Source: Martinezella lusitana (GTDB lineage Bacteria; Pseudomonadota; Alphaproteobacteria; Rhizobiales; Rhizobiaceae). From it: a DNA stretch of 64,000 nt. This document shows positions 52,913 to 62,103 of the stretch, in pieces. The stretch is from assembly GCF_016901135.1 (NCBI RefSeq), contig NZ_JAFEVL010000073.1:248001-312000 (forward strand). Reading direction: 5' to 3'. A model generated the notes under the pieces. That model was not told the origin of the DNA, did no database searches, and saw only the letters and a list, made by a program, of their open reading frames with translations. How positions within the stretch are numbered: position 1 is the stretch's first letter; each line of letters starts with the position of its first letter. The position numbers and the translations under genes were made by a program.

Positions 52913-53170
52913 CCGCGTCATGGATCCGGTCGTGCGTGGCTTCCATGTAACAGCTGCTATTATTAGCACCTAATGAAACTGGGAATACCGGAGGCAAGCC
53001 CTATTTTGCTCACATTCCCGCCTTTACAGCGAAGTATTATCTGCTCACGAACGACGCACGGCTTTGTCTCATTGCCGTCTTGCATTAACACCGTGAGCGT
53101 GCAAAACGCCCCTGGTTATGCGATGATCTCGCAGACGTGCCGCATGAAGAACAAGCACCGGTAGTATCAC

Positions 53171-55630
53171 ATGGTCAGACTGATTGGATATTTCTTTGGG
53201 CTGGGCTGCCTCCTGTTTCTGGGTGCGGCTGCGGCTGCGGCTATCTATCTGAGCGTCGTTTCCAAGGAACTTCCCGACTACGAAGTGCTTGCGAAATATG
53301 CGCCGCCGGTGACCACCCGCATTCATGCCGGTAACGGCGCGCTGATGAAGGAATATTCGCGGGAAAATCGGCTGTTTATTCCGATCCAGGCCATTCCTGA
53401 CCGCGTCAAGGCCGCCTTCCTCTCCGCTGAAGACAAGAATTTCTATAATCATCCCGGCGTCGACGTCGGCGGCCTGGCACGCGCCGTTGTGGTGAACCTG
53501 CAGAACATCGGCTCCGGCCGCCGCTTCGTCGGAGCGTCGACGATCACGCAGCAGGTCGCCAAGAATTTCCTGCTATCCGCTGACCAGACCTTCGACCGCA
53601 AGATCAAGGAAGCGATTCTCTCGTTCCGCATCGAGCAGGCCTATAGCAAGGACAAGATCCTCGAGCTCTACCTCAACGAGATCTACTTCGGTCTCAATTC
53701 CTATGGCATCGCCGGCGCTTCGCTCACCTATTTCGATAAGTCCGTCAACGAGCTGACCATCGCCGAAACGGCCTATCTCGCGTCGCTTCCCAAGGGTCCT
53801 TCCAACTATAATCCGTTCCGCCGTCCCGAGGCAGCGATCACCCGCCGCAATTGGGTGATCGACCGCATGGTGGAGAATGGTTATGTCAGCCAGAGCGATG
53901 GCGAGGAGGCCAAGAAGCAGCCGCTCGGCGTCGTACCGCCAAAGAGCGGTCCGTCGCTGTTTGCCTCGGACTATTTTGCCGAAGAAGTACGTCGGCAATT
54001 GATCGACCAATATGGCGAAAAGACCCTTTATGAAGGCGGTCTCTCGGTTCGCACCTCGCTCGATCCGCAGATGCAGCTCGAAGCGCGCAAGGCTTTGCAG
54101 GATGGTCTCGTCGATTATGACGAGCGCCGCGGCTATCGCGGCCCGATCAAGCAGATCACGACGTCGCAGGATTGGGGCGTTGAGCTCGCCAAGGTCCCGA
54201 CCTTGAGCGACGTTCCCGAATGGCAGGTCGCCGTCGTGCTCTCCGTGTCCGATCAGGCCGTTGACATCGGCTTGCAGCCGAGCGTCGATGCTGGCGGCAA
54301 GGTTTCGACGGATCGCACGCGTGGCACGATCGCCGCTGCCGACATGCGCTGGGCTTTCCGCTCGGCCGGCGGCAAGGCAGTGAAATCACCCAGCGGCGTG
54401 CTGAACCCGGGCGATGTGATTTTCGTGCAGAAAACCGGTGGTGCCGATTCCAGCACCTATCGCTTGCGTCAGCCGCCGAAGGTGCAGGGTGGCCTGGTTG
54501 TCATGGATCCGCATACGGGCCGCGTGCTCGCCATGGTCGGCGGCTTCTCTTACGCGCAATCCGAGTTCAACCGCGCAACCCAGGCAAAGCGCCAGCCGGG
54601 TTCGTCGTTCAAGCCCTTCGTCTACGCAGCGGCGATGGACAACGGCTATACGCCGGCCTCGGTCATTCTCGATGATCCGCTGCAGATCACGCTCAGCAAT
54701 GGCGATGTCTGGAAGCCTACGAACTATGAAGGCGAGGGCGGAGGCGTTCACACGCTGCGCTTCGCCATCGAACATTCCCGTAACCTGATGACGGTTCGTC
54801 TCGCCGCCGACATGGGCATGCCGCTGGTTGCCGAGTATGCCGAACGCTTCGGGATCTACGACCATATGAATCCGGTGCTCGCCATGTCGCTGGGCGCCGG
54901 CGAAACGACAGTGCTGCGTATGGTTTCGGCCTATTCGGTCATTGCCAATGGCGGCAAGCAGATCAAGCCGACACTGATCGACCGCATTCAGGACCGCTAC
55001 GGCAAGACCATCTTCAAACATGAAGAGCGCGTCTGCGACAGCTGCAATGTCAGCGGCTGGCAGAATCAGGACGAACCCGTGATCGCCGACAATCGCGAGC
55101 AGGTGCTCGATCCGATGACCGCCTATCAGGTCACGTCGATGATGCAGGGCGTCGTCATTCGCGGCACGGCGGCTGGCAAGATCAAGCTCAACACCGATGT
55201 CGCCGGCAAGACTGGCACGACCAATGATGAAAAGGATTCCTGGTTCGTCGGCTTCACGCCGAGTCTCGTTGCCGGCCTCTACATCGGCTACGATACTCCG
55301 GCCACGCTGGGCAGGGGTGGCACGGGCGGCGCTCTCGCCGCGCCGATCTTCAACGAATTCATGCAGGCTGCCACGAAAGATGAGGCGCCGGAGAAATTCC
55401 AGGTTCCGGCTGGCATGACAATGATGGCGGTCAATCGCGCGACCGGCATGGCGGCAGAACCAGGCGATCCGAGCGCCATCATGGAAGCCTTCAAGCCCGG
55501 CACCGGGCCGGCCACGAGCTTGACGGTCATCGGCGGCGGCGATGCTGCGCAGGTTGCGCCGGAGGAAATTCTGAGGACGTCGCCGCAGGCGAACCAGGCT
55601 GTTACCTCCGGATCGGGCGGCCTCTTCTGA
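53171..55630 (+). CDS. mrcA: Penicillin-binding protein 1A
   Basis: Bifunctional peptidoglycan synthase. The 819-residue protein has one N-terminal transmembrane helix (about 4-28), a GT51 glycosyltransferase domain (SAEDKNFYNHPGVD with the catalytic Glu near residue 86; ASTITQQVAKNFLLS), an OB-like insert, and the transpeptidase with Ser in PGSSFKPFVY (SxxK, about residue 478), an SRN-type motif (HSRNLM) and AGKTGTTND (about 678). The gene lies between the amidase and prfB, all on the plus strand, with a 258-bp spacer that contains no gene. Confidence 0.96.
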   Translation: MVRLIGYFFGLGCLLFLGAAAAAAIYLSVVSKELPDYEVLAKYAPPVTTRIHAGNGALMKEYSRENRLFIPIQAIPDRVKAAFLSAEDKNFYNHPGVDVGGLARAVVVNLQNIGSGRRFVGASTITQQVAKNFLLSADQTFDRKIKEAILSFRIEQAYSKDKILELYLNEIYFGLNSYGIAGASLTYFDKSVNELTIAETAYLASLPKGPSNYNPFRRPEAAITRRNWVIDRMVENGYVSQSDGEEAKKQPLGVVPPKSGPSLFASDYFAEEVRRQLIDQYGEKTLYEGGLSVRTSLDPQMQLEARKALQDGLVDYDERRGYRGPIKQITTSQDWGVELAKVPTLSDVPEWQVAVVLSVSDQAVDIGLQPSVDAGGKVSTDRTRGTIAAADMRWAFRSAGGKAVKSPSGVLNPGDVIFVQKTGGADSSTYRLRQPPKVQGGLVVMDPHTGRVLAMVGGFSYAQSEFNRATQAKRQPGSSFKPFVYAAAMDNGYTPASVILDDPLQITLSNGDVWKPTNYEGEGGGVHTLRFAIEHSRNLMTVRLAADMGMPLVAEYAERFGIYDHMNPVLAMSLGAGETTVLRMVSAYSVIANGGKQIKPTLIDRIQDRYGKTIFKHEERVCDSCNVSGWQNQDEPVIADNREQVLDPMTAYQVTSMMQGVVIRGTAAGKIKLNTDVAGKTGTTNDEKDSWFVGFTPSLVAGLYIGYDTPATLGRGGTGGALAAPIFNEFMQAATKDEAPEKFQVPAGMTMMAVNRATGMAAEPGDPSAIMEAFKPGTGPATSLTVIGGGDAAQVAPEEILRTSPQANQAVTSGSGGLF

Positions 55631-55756
55631 TCCCATCCTATTTGTCCGATCATCATGCCGCGGGGCTTTACACTCGCGGCATGTATATCTATGTCACCAG
55701 CATTCTTTGAATTGAACAACGGTTCACATCGAACCGCCGAATAAAGAAGCAGGATT

Positions 55757-56888
55757 ATGCGAGCGGAAATCGAGAAAATAGTCGACGAAACCAAGCAGGC
55801 CATAAGCCTGCTGAGGAGGCATCTTTGACTGGGACCAGGCGGTAAGACGACTGGACTGGTTGAACAACAAATCAGAGGATCCAACCCTCTGGAACGATGC
55901 TGCCGAAGCGCAGAAACTGATGCGCGAGCGCCAGCATCTCGATGATGGCATCAGCGGCGTACGCGCCCTCGAAGCGCAGCTTAACGACAATATCGAACTG
56001 ATCGAGCTTGGCGAGGAAGAGGGCGATGATGACGTCGTCCGCGAGGCCGAAGAGGCTCTCAAGAGCCTGAAGGCGGAAGCTGCGCGCCGGCAGGTAGAGG
56101 CTATGCTCTCGGGCGAAGCCGATTCCAACGATACCTATGTCGAAGTCCATTCGGGCGCCGGCGGCACCGAGAGCCAGGACTGGGCGAACATGCTGCTGCG
56201 CATGTACACCCGCTGGGCCGAACGCCAACGTTTCAAGGTGGAGCTGCTCGAAGTCCATGACGGCGAAGAAGCCGGCATCAAGTCGGCAACGCTTCTGGTC
56301 AAGGGCCACAATGCCTATGGTTGGCTGAAGACCGAATCGGGCGTTCACCGCCTGGTCCGCATCTCGCCCTATGACAGCAATGCGCGTCGTCACACGTCCT
56401 TCTCGTCGATCTGGATCTATCCGGTCGTCGACGACTCGATCCAGATCGATATCAATGAAGGCGATTGCCGCATCGATACCTACCGTTCGTCCGGCGCCGG
56501 CGGCCAGCACGTCAACACGACCGACTCGGCCGTGCGTATCACGCACATCCCGACCGGCATCGTCGTGCAGTGCCAGCAGGAACGCTCGCAGCACAAGAAC
56601 CGCGCCAAGGCGTGGGACATGCTGCGCGCCCGTATGTACGAGGCGGAATTGATGAAGCGGGAAGAGGCGGCCAGCGCCGAAGCTGCGTCAAAGACCGATA
56701 TCGGCTGGGGCCACCAGATCCGCTCCTACGTCCTGCAGCCCTACCAGCTCGTCAAGGACCTGCGTACTGGCGTTACCAGCACCGCTCCGGACGACGTGCT
56801 CGACGGCGATCTCAACGAGTTCATGGAAGCAGCACTCGCCCACCGCATCAGCGGTGCGGCCGATGCGGCCGTGGACGACGTGGATTAA
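55757..56888 (+). CDS. prfB: Peptide chain release factor 2, made by programmed +1 frameshift
   Basis: Terminates translation at UGA and UAA. The reading frame starts at the ATG at 55757, runs 23 codons to an in-frame TGA at 55826, and continues in the +1 frame from 55827 to the stop at 56886-56888, giving 376 residues. The slip site is CTT TGA C, preceded by a Shine-Dalgarno-like AGGAGG at the normal three-base distance, exactly the prfB autoregulation signal. Domain motifs are SGAGGQHVN (GGQ, peptide release) and RISPYDSNARRHTSF, where the anticodon-like SPF tripeptide of E. coli is SPY. The terminator at 56911 follows. Confidence 0.96.
55814..55829 (+). promoter_or_regulatory. prfB: Programmed +1 frameshift signal of prfB
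   Basis: AGGAGG (55814-55819), spacer CAT, slippery CTT (55823-55825), stop TGA (55826-55828), then C. When RF2 is scarce the ribosome pauses at UGA and slips one base forward, so RF2 controls its own synthesis. Layout and spacing are the same as the classical E. coli site. Confidence 0.93.
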
Positions 56889-56910
56889 GATCAGGACTTG
56901 TTCGATCAAT

Positions 56911-56937
56911 AAAAAGCCCCGGAAACGGGGCTTTTTT
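56911..56937. terminator. Bidirectional terminator between prfB and nadK
   Basis: AAAAAGCCCC and GGGGCTTTTT form a 10-bp stem with a short GGAAAC-type loop, T-run on both strands. It lies 22 bp after the prfB stop and 22 bp beyond the nadK stop on the other strand, serving both convergent genes. Confidence 0.88.
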
Positions 56938-56958
56938 CATGCCGGCATCCGATGAGCT

Positions 56959-57732
56959 TCAGTCCGAAAACTGTTCGGCCAGTATCCGCTCGGACCATGA
57001 GCGATCCGGATCGGAGAGGATGCGCGCGGTCGTGTCCTCGGTCTGGGCGATTCGCACGCTCAGTACCGACTTGACCTCCGCATTGTCGGCAACGGCGTTA
57101 ACCGGTCTTTTTTCCGGCTCCAGCACGGTGATGTCGATCGACACCTTGTTCGGCAAGAGGGCGCCACGCCAGCGGCGGGGGCGGAAGGCGCTGACGGGGG
57201 TCATGGCAAGCAGCGGCGCTTCCAGCGGAAGAATCGGGCCGTGCGCCGAAAGATTGTAGGCTGTCGAGCCGGCAGGCGTCGTCACCATCAAGCCGTCGCA
57301 GATCAGTTCCGGCAGGCGCACATGCCCGTCGATCTCGACCTTGAGCTTTGCCGCCTGATAGGATTGGCGAAACAACGACACCTCGTTGATGGCAAGCGCG
57401 ATCGAGGTGCTGCCATCCTCGTTACGGGTGCTCATCTGCAGCGGATGAAAAGCATTTTCGACAGCTGCATCAATGCGCTCCGCCAGGCAATCCGTGCGGT
57501 AGTCGTTCATCAGGAAGCCGATGGAGCCGCGATTCATGCCATAGACACGCTTGCCGGAATTCATCGTCTTGTGCAGCGTCTGCAGCATGAAGCCGTCGCC
57601 GCCGAGCGCCACAACGATATCCGCCTCCTGCTGCGGCGTCTGGCCGTAGAGGCGAATCAGCTCTTCCTGTGCCTCCAGTGCTTCCGGCGCAGGCGAGGCG
57701 AGAAAACAAACAGATTGAAAACTACGCGACAT
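56959..57732 (-). CDS. nadK: NAD kinase
   Basis: Phosphorylates NAD to NADP. The 257-residue protein has the family glycine motif VVALGGDGFMLQTLH (GGDG, about residues 43-46), the NE/D motif INEVSLFRQS, and the conserved block DGLMVTTPAGSTAYNLSAHGPILP. It is the alphaproteobacterial short form lacking N-terminal extensions. The ATG at 57732 begins MSRSFQSVCF. Confidence 0.96.
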   Translation of the reverse strand: MSRSFQSVCFLASPAPEALEAQEELIRLYGQTPQQEADIVVALGGDGFMLQTLHKTMNSGKRVYGMNRGSIGFLMNDYRTDCLAERIDAAVENAFHPLQMSTRNEDGSTSIALAINEVSLFRQSYQAAKLKVEIDGHVRLPELICDGLMVTTPAGSTAYNLSAHGPILPLEAPLLAMTPVSAFRPRRWRGALLPNKVSIDITVLEPEKRPVNAVADNAEVKSVLSVRIAQTEDTTARILSDPDRSWSERILAEQFSD

Positions 57733-57900
57733 GCAATGTCCTTTTAATGATCGTACTAGGTAATGATATTCCCCCTATGCGACAAGACGTTTTGTAAAGA
57801 CTGGTGAATCCCCAACCCGCTCTTGTGCGCGGGATCATGAAGAAGGCGGCCGATTTTCTCTTTACAGGAAATCAAAATCTGCTACTTGGCATGCCGATGT

Positions 57901-57976
<76 letters not shown>

Positions 57977-58080
57977 TCATGATCGTGAGTTCCCTGATCT
58001 TTTGGCAATCCTCTGAAATTTACGACTAATTTTGCGACGCGCGACTTTTGAAAAGATCGCATGAAAGTCGCACGACCTAC

Positions 58081-58497
58081 CATTTGCCGATCGCCATCTT
58101 GCCGCGCCGGGGGATCCGCGGCGCCGCCAAGGGCATCAAGTCCGATTTCATCGTCTTCAACGAGCACGGCAAGGCGCCGTTTAATGCCGGTTTCTATTCC
58201 CATTAGCTGCTGGACGTCCGCAAAGCGGCAGCCGCCAGCCTGCCGGACGCGCTGGACAATCCCACGGTCGCGCCGATGCCGAGCTTGATGACGATCACCA
58301 ATCAGGATTTTCGCGACACGGCCGTGACCTGGCTTGCCCGCGCCGGCGCCACCATCCCCGAGATCTGCGCCATCACCGGCTACAGTTTCAAGACCGCCAA
58401 CGAGATCCTCAAACACTACCTCGCGCTCGACGAAGAGATGGCCGACACCGCGATCGACAAGCTCACCATCTGGTACGAGAAGGAGCGAGCACAATAA
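58081..58497 (+). pseudogene. Integrase (tyrosine recombinase) C-terminal relic
   Basis: The frame encodes a piece of a phage-type integrase: DFIVFNEHGKAPFNAGFY, then an in-frame TAG at 58204-58206, then LRD-like and box II segments (DFRDTAVTWLARAGATIPEICAITGYSFKTANEILKHYL, in segments). The box II Arg is present (FRDTAV), the GHS-type His is replaced by Tyr (ITGYS), and Tyr of HYLAL occupies the nucleophile area. The N-terminal two thirds is missing. A shortened frame from the ATG at 58276 remains open for 73 codons but cannot be an active recombinase. Confidence 0.78.
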
Positions 58498-58635
58498 GCT
58501 GGCGCTGTATTGTAATATCCAAGCACTGAGCGCTCGCCGCTCAGCAACTGAAACCTAGCGCTGCAAATTGAGATATTTTCGGTAAAACTAATTCAGTATA
58601 TGCTATATTTCGCGCTTTCTTCGGGGGAAGGGACA

Positions 58636-59412
58636 ATGGCAAACGGTGAGCAGTTTGGAAGCGGCCCAGGCACGACTAATTCCGCGATGCCGTTACCGCG
58701 TTACGTGCGGTTTGCAATAGGCGGTGCTGGTGGCCTTCTGCCGGTTCTGGCATTGCTCGTGAGCGCTGACATCGACGCAATCCAAAAGGTTTATGATAAC
58801 CATTTGTGGACAACAGGGCTTTGTATCGGCTGGGGAATACGGACGATTGCGCTGTTTGTTTTAGGCGGCCTCATGGCGCTTTTAAACTCTGATATCATCA
58901 AACCATTTGCGTTGGTCCAGATTGGCATAGCAGCGCCGGCTCTGGTTGCCTCCTATGCAAGCGGAAACGCACTGATGGATGCAAGGGATGCGAAACCCGC
59001 CATTGTCGCGCCCGGTCAAACAAGTACAATTGAACAGCTATTTTTTTCAACTGCCTATGGAGCCAACAACAATCAACGAGCGCAGCCCCAAGTCGAGGTC
59101 GCCGGCTTTTTCAACGATGTAAGTAGAGGGCTGACGCCGGGTTTTGCTCTTCCCCGTCGGGATGTTCCCGCTAATAAGCCGGTTGACCTTCCATCGGTCC
59201 TTCCAACTCTACCGCCGCCTCAGAACGTCCCGACACAGGCTCCGACAGAGGTGGATTTCAGCATAGTAAGAGTTGCTGATGGCGTATGCTTACAGGCGCA
59301 CTATCCTTCCGACAAGTTAGCCGCACTGCAAGCGTATTATCCTCCGCCAATATATCGGATCCAATTCGGACCTTGTGAACACAATGACAGCTCCGGAGGG
59401 ACGAGCAATTGA
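58636..59412 (+). CDS. Hypothetical membrane protein inside the decayed island
   Basis: A 258-residue protein of no family I recognise. The first 35 residues are polar, three hydrophobic helices follow (about 35-50, 62-84 and 92-108), then a long Pro-rich, probably periplasmic part (PVDLPSVLPTLPPPQNVPTQ) and a C-terminal piece with two cysteines (DGVCLQAHY, FGPCEHND). The ATG at 58636 has a strong GGGGGAAGGGA site; a start 12 codons earlier is weaker. Base composition is visibly lower in G+C than the neighbours, which agrees with acquisition by the island. Confidence 0.7.
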   Translation: MANGEQFGSGPGTTNSAMPLPRYVRFAIGGAGGLLPVLALLVSADIDAIQKVYDNHLWTTGLCIGWGIRTIALFVLGGLMALLNSDIIKPFALVQIGIAAPALVASYASGNALMDARDAKPAIVAPGQTSTIEQLFFSTAYGANNNQRAQPQVEVAGFFNDVSRGLTPGFALPRRDVPANKPVDLPSVLPTLPPPQNVPTQAPTEVDFSIVRVADGVCLQAHYPSDKLAALQAYYPPPIYRIQFGPCEHNDSSGGTSN

Positions 59413-59565
59413 CGTTCGGACGGACATCAAAGGCTATTCGGGTCCGCCAAGTTCGATGCTTGTTGTTCTTGCTGCTTAAAAAATCCAATCGAGCGTAAAG
59501 TCTCCAGGATCATGCATTTCGACTGCGAAGGAATCTTTAATTATTTGAAAACATTAGTCTTCGCA

Positions 59566-59614
59566 CTGATTTGTAATCAGAGGGTCCCGCGTTCGAGCCC
59601 TGGAGGGGGCACCA
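59566..59614 (+). repeat. Duplicated 3' end of tRNA-Thr (att-like repeat)
   Basis: 49 bp matching 57928-57976 at 45 positions, from CTGATTTGTAATCAG to GGGGGCACCA. The mismatches break the T-stem (CGCG / GAGC), and no 5' half of a tRNA precedes it, so it is not a gene but the distal attachment repeat of the integrated element. About 130 bp without further features follows before the next gene. Confidence 0.88.
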
Positions 59615-59744
59615 GTTTTTTAGGAATTTGGTGGCAGTGTCATCACTGGTATGGAAAACCGGCTCCAGCTGCATAATATGTGAACGTTGACGCCTTCGGG
59701 ACGTTCGCAACGATCATCAACATAATATCGTTCCTTGGAAAAAC

Positions 59745-60014
59745 ATGACCATCAAGCCCAAGAAGCCTAAACTCGAACACTCCGAGCTGTCGGGTGAGTT
59801 CACCGATGACGATGTGACCGTTTTGGTCGATATCTTTCGTCCGGCCGGCAGCAATGCCGACTGGCGGATGGAGGTCATCACGCCGGAAGAGGATCTGATC
59901 GAATGGGAAGAACCTTTCGCGACCGACCGTGAAGCTTTCGACGAATTCCTGGCAACGATTGCACGCGATGGCATCAGGTCATTCTTTGACGAAGCGGATC
60001 CCGCTGTACACTGA
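59745..60014 (+). CDS. Conserved small acidic protein, hypothetical
   Basis: An 89-residue soluble protein (MTIKPKKPKLEHSELSGEFT) with the acidic central stretch VITPEEDLIEWEEPFATDREAFDEFL and no signal peptide or membrane helix. I do not recognise a domain. Coding is supported by composition and by a GGAAAAAC ribosome-binding region before the ATG. It is outside the att repeats and so belongs to the core chromosome. Confidence 0.7.
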   Translation: MTIKPKKPKLEHSELSGEFTDDDVTVLVDIFRPAGSNADWRMEVITPEEDLIEWEEPFATDREAFDEFLATIARDGIRSFFDEADPAVH

Positions 60015-60166
60015 GCCTGCCCTAGTGTTTCAGTCGGCTCCGTCGTGGCGCGCCTCTGGTTTTCCAGCCGGAGCTTCAGTAGGCAATGCCCTGAAAACGC
60101 GTACTCATTTACAATGTCTGAAATGGGCATACACTCCTCTCGTCAATGGCGGGTGAGGATAGGTTC

Positions 60167-60463
60167 ATGCGCAAGACATCGAAGTATGTCGTCTTGGGGT
60201 TGCCACTTGTCGTGGTGACGGTAATGGCAAGCGTGTCGGCGTTAGCCGGCGAGAATTGCTACTGCAAGAATACGGATGGTAAGCAGCATGCGGTCGGCGA
60301 GGTCGCCTGCATGACCGTGGGCGGCAAGAGCTATCTCGCGCAATGCGAGATGAACCTCAATGTCACCTCGTGGTCGAAGCTGCAGGAGGGATGCCCCGTC
60401 ACCGAGAGATCGCTTTGGCGGCAATCGGCTTGGCACGTGACGCCGAGAACATTGCCGCTCTAG
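60167..60463 (+). CDS. Small secreted cysteine-rich protein, hypothetical
   Basis: A 98-residue frame starting MRKTSKYVVLGLPLVVVTVMASVSALAG, a signal peptide cleaved near residue 28. The mature part holds five cysteines (ENCYCKN, VACMTV, AQCEMNL, EGCPV) spread as in small periplasmic disulfide proteins. GAGGATAGG precedes the ATG. The last 20 residues, after EGCPV, look unlike the rest, and the stop overlaps the convergent methyltransferase by 4 bp, so the original gene may have ended earlier. Function unknown. Confidence 0.65.
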   Translation: MRKTSKYVVLGLPLVVVTVMASVSALAGENCYCKNTDGKQHAVGEVACMTVGGKSYLAQCEMNLNVTSWSKLQEGCPVTERSLWRQSAWHVTPRTLPL

Positions 60464-61254
60464 TGGCAGCGGTAGGCGCGTTCGGAAATGGCGCCCATGC
60501 CGGAACGGGTCATGAGCTCGTAGAGAAGACGCCGGCTGAAAGGATTGTGCACGCGCACGGCGTCCGAGCCCAGAAAATGCGTTTCCGTCAATTCGAAGGC
60601 TCCGAGGTGCGGCGCCTGTTCTATCGCCGCCCGATAGAAATCGTGAAATTCCCGCCGGCAGACATAGGTCTTGTATTTGGTCATGCAGAAGGCGGAGAAG
60701 ATCTCGTCATTCTCGCGGAGGAAATCGGCGACCCCGACTGTCACTTCCGGCCAGGCGGGATTGAAGGTGTCGTCGAAGATAATGACGCCGTGATCGGCGA
60801 GGGTGTCCTTCGCCAGGCCGCTATCGCTGACCAAATTGGACAGGCTGTGCCCACCGTCGACACTGAAGAAGCGCACCGCGCCGACTTTGTCCACGATTTC
60901 GCCTGGGGACACGTCCGTGCTGTCGCCGACAACGAGCAGCGCCTCGTCCACGGGCAGGCCGAGCCGGTCTCCGTTTTCGAGGAAAAGGCGATACTGCTCG
61001 GAGATGCCCTCAGACATCTCCCCGATATCGAAGAGGTCGATACCGAGCACGCTGGCGTCAGGCCCGGCGATCTTCTTCAGCAGAAAATAGGAGCGGCCGA
61101 AATAGATGCCTATTTCCGCGATGCCGCCATCAAGATTGTTCTGGTTTTGCCATTCCAGGAGTGAAAGATAAACAAGGGCATCGGGCGGATCGATATATCC
61201 CTCCACGCTGCGTAGATCGTGGAAAATGAACTTGCGGATATTCGGTAGTACCAT
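60460..61254 (-). CDS. Class I SAM-dependent methyltransferase
   Basis: A 264-residue predicted methyltransferase of the Methyltransf_24 type. SAM-binding motif I is IAEIGIYFGRSYFLL (about residues 45-59), the acidic residue after strand 2 lies in SVLGIDLFD, and the post-motif segment VRFFSVDGGHSLSNLVSD matches the family's metal-site region. Such enzymes often modify sugars in cell-surface polysaccharides, but no glycan cluster is present here. The gene converges on the secreted protein gene with a 4-bp CTAG overlap. Confidence 0.85.
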   Translation of the reverse strand: MVLPNIRKFIFHDLRSVEGYIDPPDALVYLSLLEWQNQNNLDGGIAEIGIYFGRSYFLLKKIAGPDASVLGIDLFDIGEMSEGISEQYRLFLENGDRLGLPVDEALLVVGDSTDVSPGEIVDKVGAVRFFSVDGGHSLSNLVSDSGLAKDTLADHGVIIFDDTFNPAWPEVTVGVADFLRENDEIFSAFCMTKYKTYVCRREFHDFYRAAIEQAPHLGAFELTETHFLGSDAVRVHNPFSRRLLYELMTRSGMGAISERAYRCH

Positions 61255-61374
61255 GCGCGCCGCACCAACCTTGCGTTATGTGACAATCGTTTCCAGCCTT
61301 TGAGCTGGTTCCATAACACATAGTCACATTTCCGGTAGGTCAACCCATGGCGCGTTTTCAGGCCCTCAGCCGCC

Positions 61375-62064
61375 CTATTTGCGCACCAGCAAAAGCGGCT
61401 CGCCTTCCTCTTCGTCGGACTTCTGGAAACTGCCGTCCGGCTTCATATCGAAGGAAAGCGAGGAGCCGTCATTGCCGAGCATCACCAGGCCGAAGCCTTC
61501 GGTTGCCCAGAGCGAAAGCTTGAGATCGCCGACTTCGCTTGCGCAGTCTCCGCTCGGTGACATCTTGGCAGTGCCGTCCGGATCCTTGTCGGTGGTCAGC
61601 GTGATGTCGCAGACGGGTTTGCCGTCCGGCCGCTGGATGCGCCACGCTCCAGCAAGGCTTGCGACGGTCGGTACGTGATCGACGTCGTCGAGCGCCGGCA
61701 ACAGCCAAGTGGGATCGCCCGCGTCGCTCTCCCACGGGGAGCCTTCTTCCTGCTGAAACTTGATGAGCGTCTTCGCTGCGGCATCGACGATGGTGAGTGA
61801 ACCATCGTCGGCGAAATTCCAGGCGCTTGCCTTGGAGAGAGCGGGCAGGGCCGCCGCACAGGCTTCCGCCCCGCTTATGGCATAGCCGCCGGAGATTGCG
61901 CTCGTCTCGAAGGTCAGGCGGCAGCCTTTGGCGCCGTTTTCGGGCGCAACCAGCCATGCACCGGCTTGAGCCTTGACGAGTTCCTCGTCAGCTGCGCGTG
62001 CCGGTTGACCGATTGCGAGAACAAGGGCGGCGGAGAGCGCCGTAAGGCCAAGAATGCGGATCAA
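61375..62064 (-). CDS. AprI/Inh-type metalloprotease inhibitor, two tandem domains
   Basis: A 229-residue periplasmic protein. It has a signal peptide (MIRILGLTALSAALVLAIGQPARA) and two Inh-like beta-barrel repeats: about 33-120 (AGAWLVAPENGAKGCRLTF... with Cys pair) and 135-225 (LAGAWRIQRPDGKPVCDITL...). Each begins with A-G-A-W and contains two Cys that could form a disulfide. Inh proteins inhibit secreted serralysin-type metalloproteases. Two copies in one chain are uncommon. The TTG at 62064 has GGGGGA upstream; a TTG at 62079 is the alternative. Confidence 0.8.
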   Translation of the reverse strand: MIRILGLTALSAALVLAIGQPARAADEELVKAQAGAWLVAPENGAKGCRLTFETSAISGGYAISGAEACAAALPALSKASAWNFADDGSLTIVDAAAKTLIKFQQEEGSPWESDAGDPTWLLPALDDVDHVPTVASLAGAWRIQRPDGKPVCDITLTTDKDPDGTAKMSPSGDCASEVGDLKLSLWATEGFGLVMLGNDGSSLSFDMKPDGSFQKSDEEEGEPLLLVRK

Positions 62065-62103
62065 AGCAAATTCCCCCAACTTGCCGCGCCAGCCGCGGTG
62101 CCG

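Noticed and set aside
52973..53164. 63-codon frame between the amidase gene and mrcA
   Set aside because: No ribosome-binding site, no conservation signal visible, odd composition.
55725..55740. GTTC-N5-GAAC inverted motif before prfB considered as a LexA site
   Set aside because: Alphaproteobacterial LexA needs GAAC-N7-GAAC direct spacing; this has an inverted pair with 5-base spacing.
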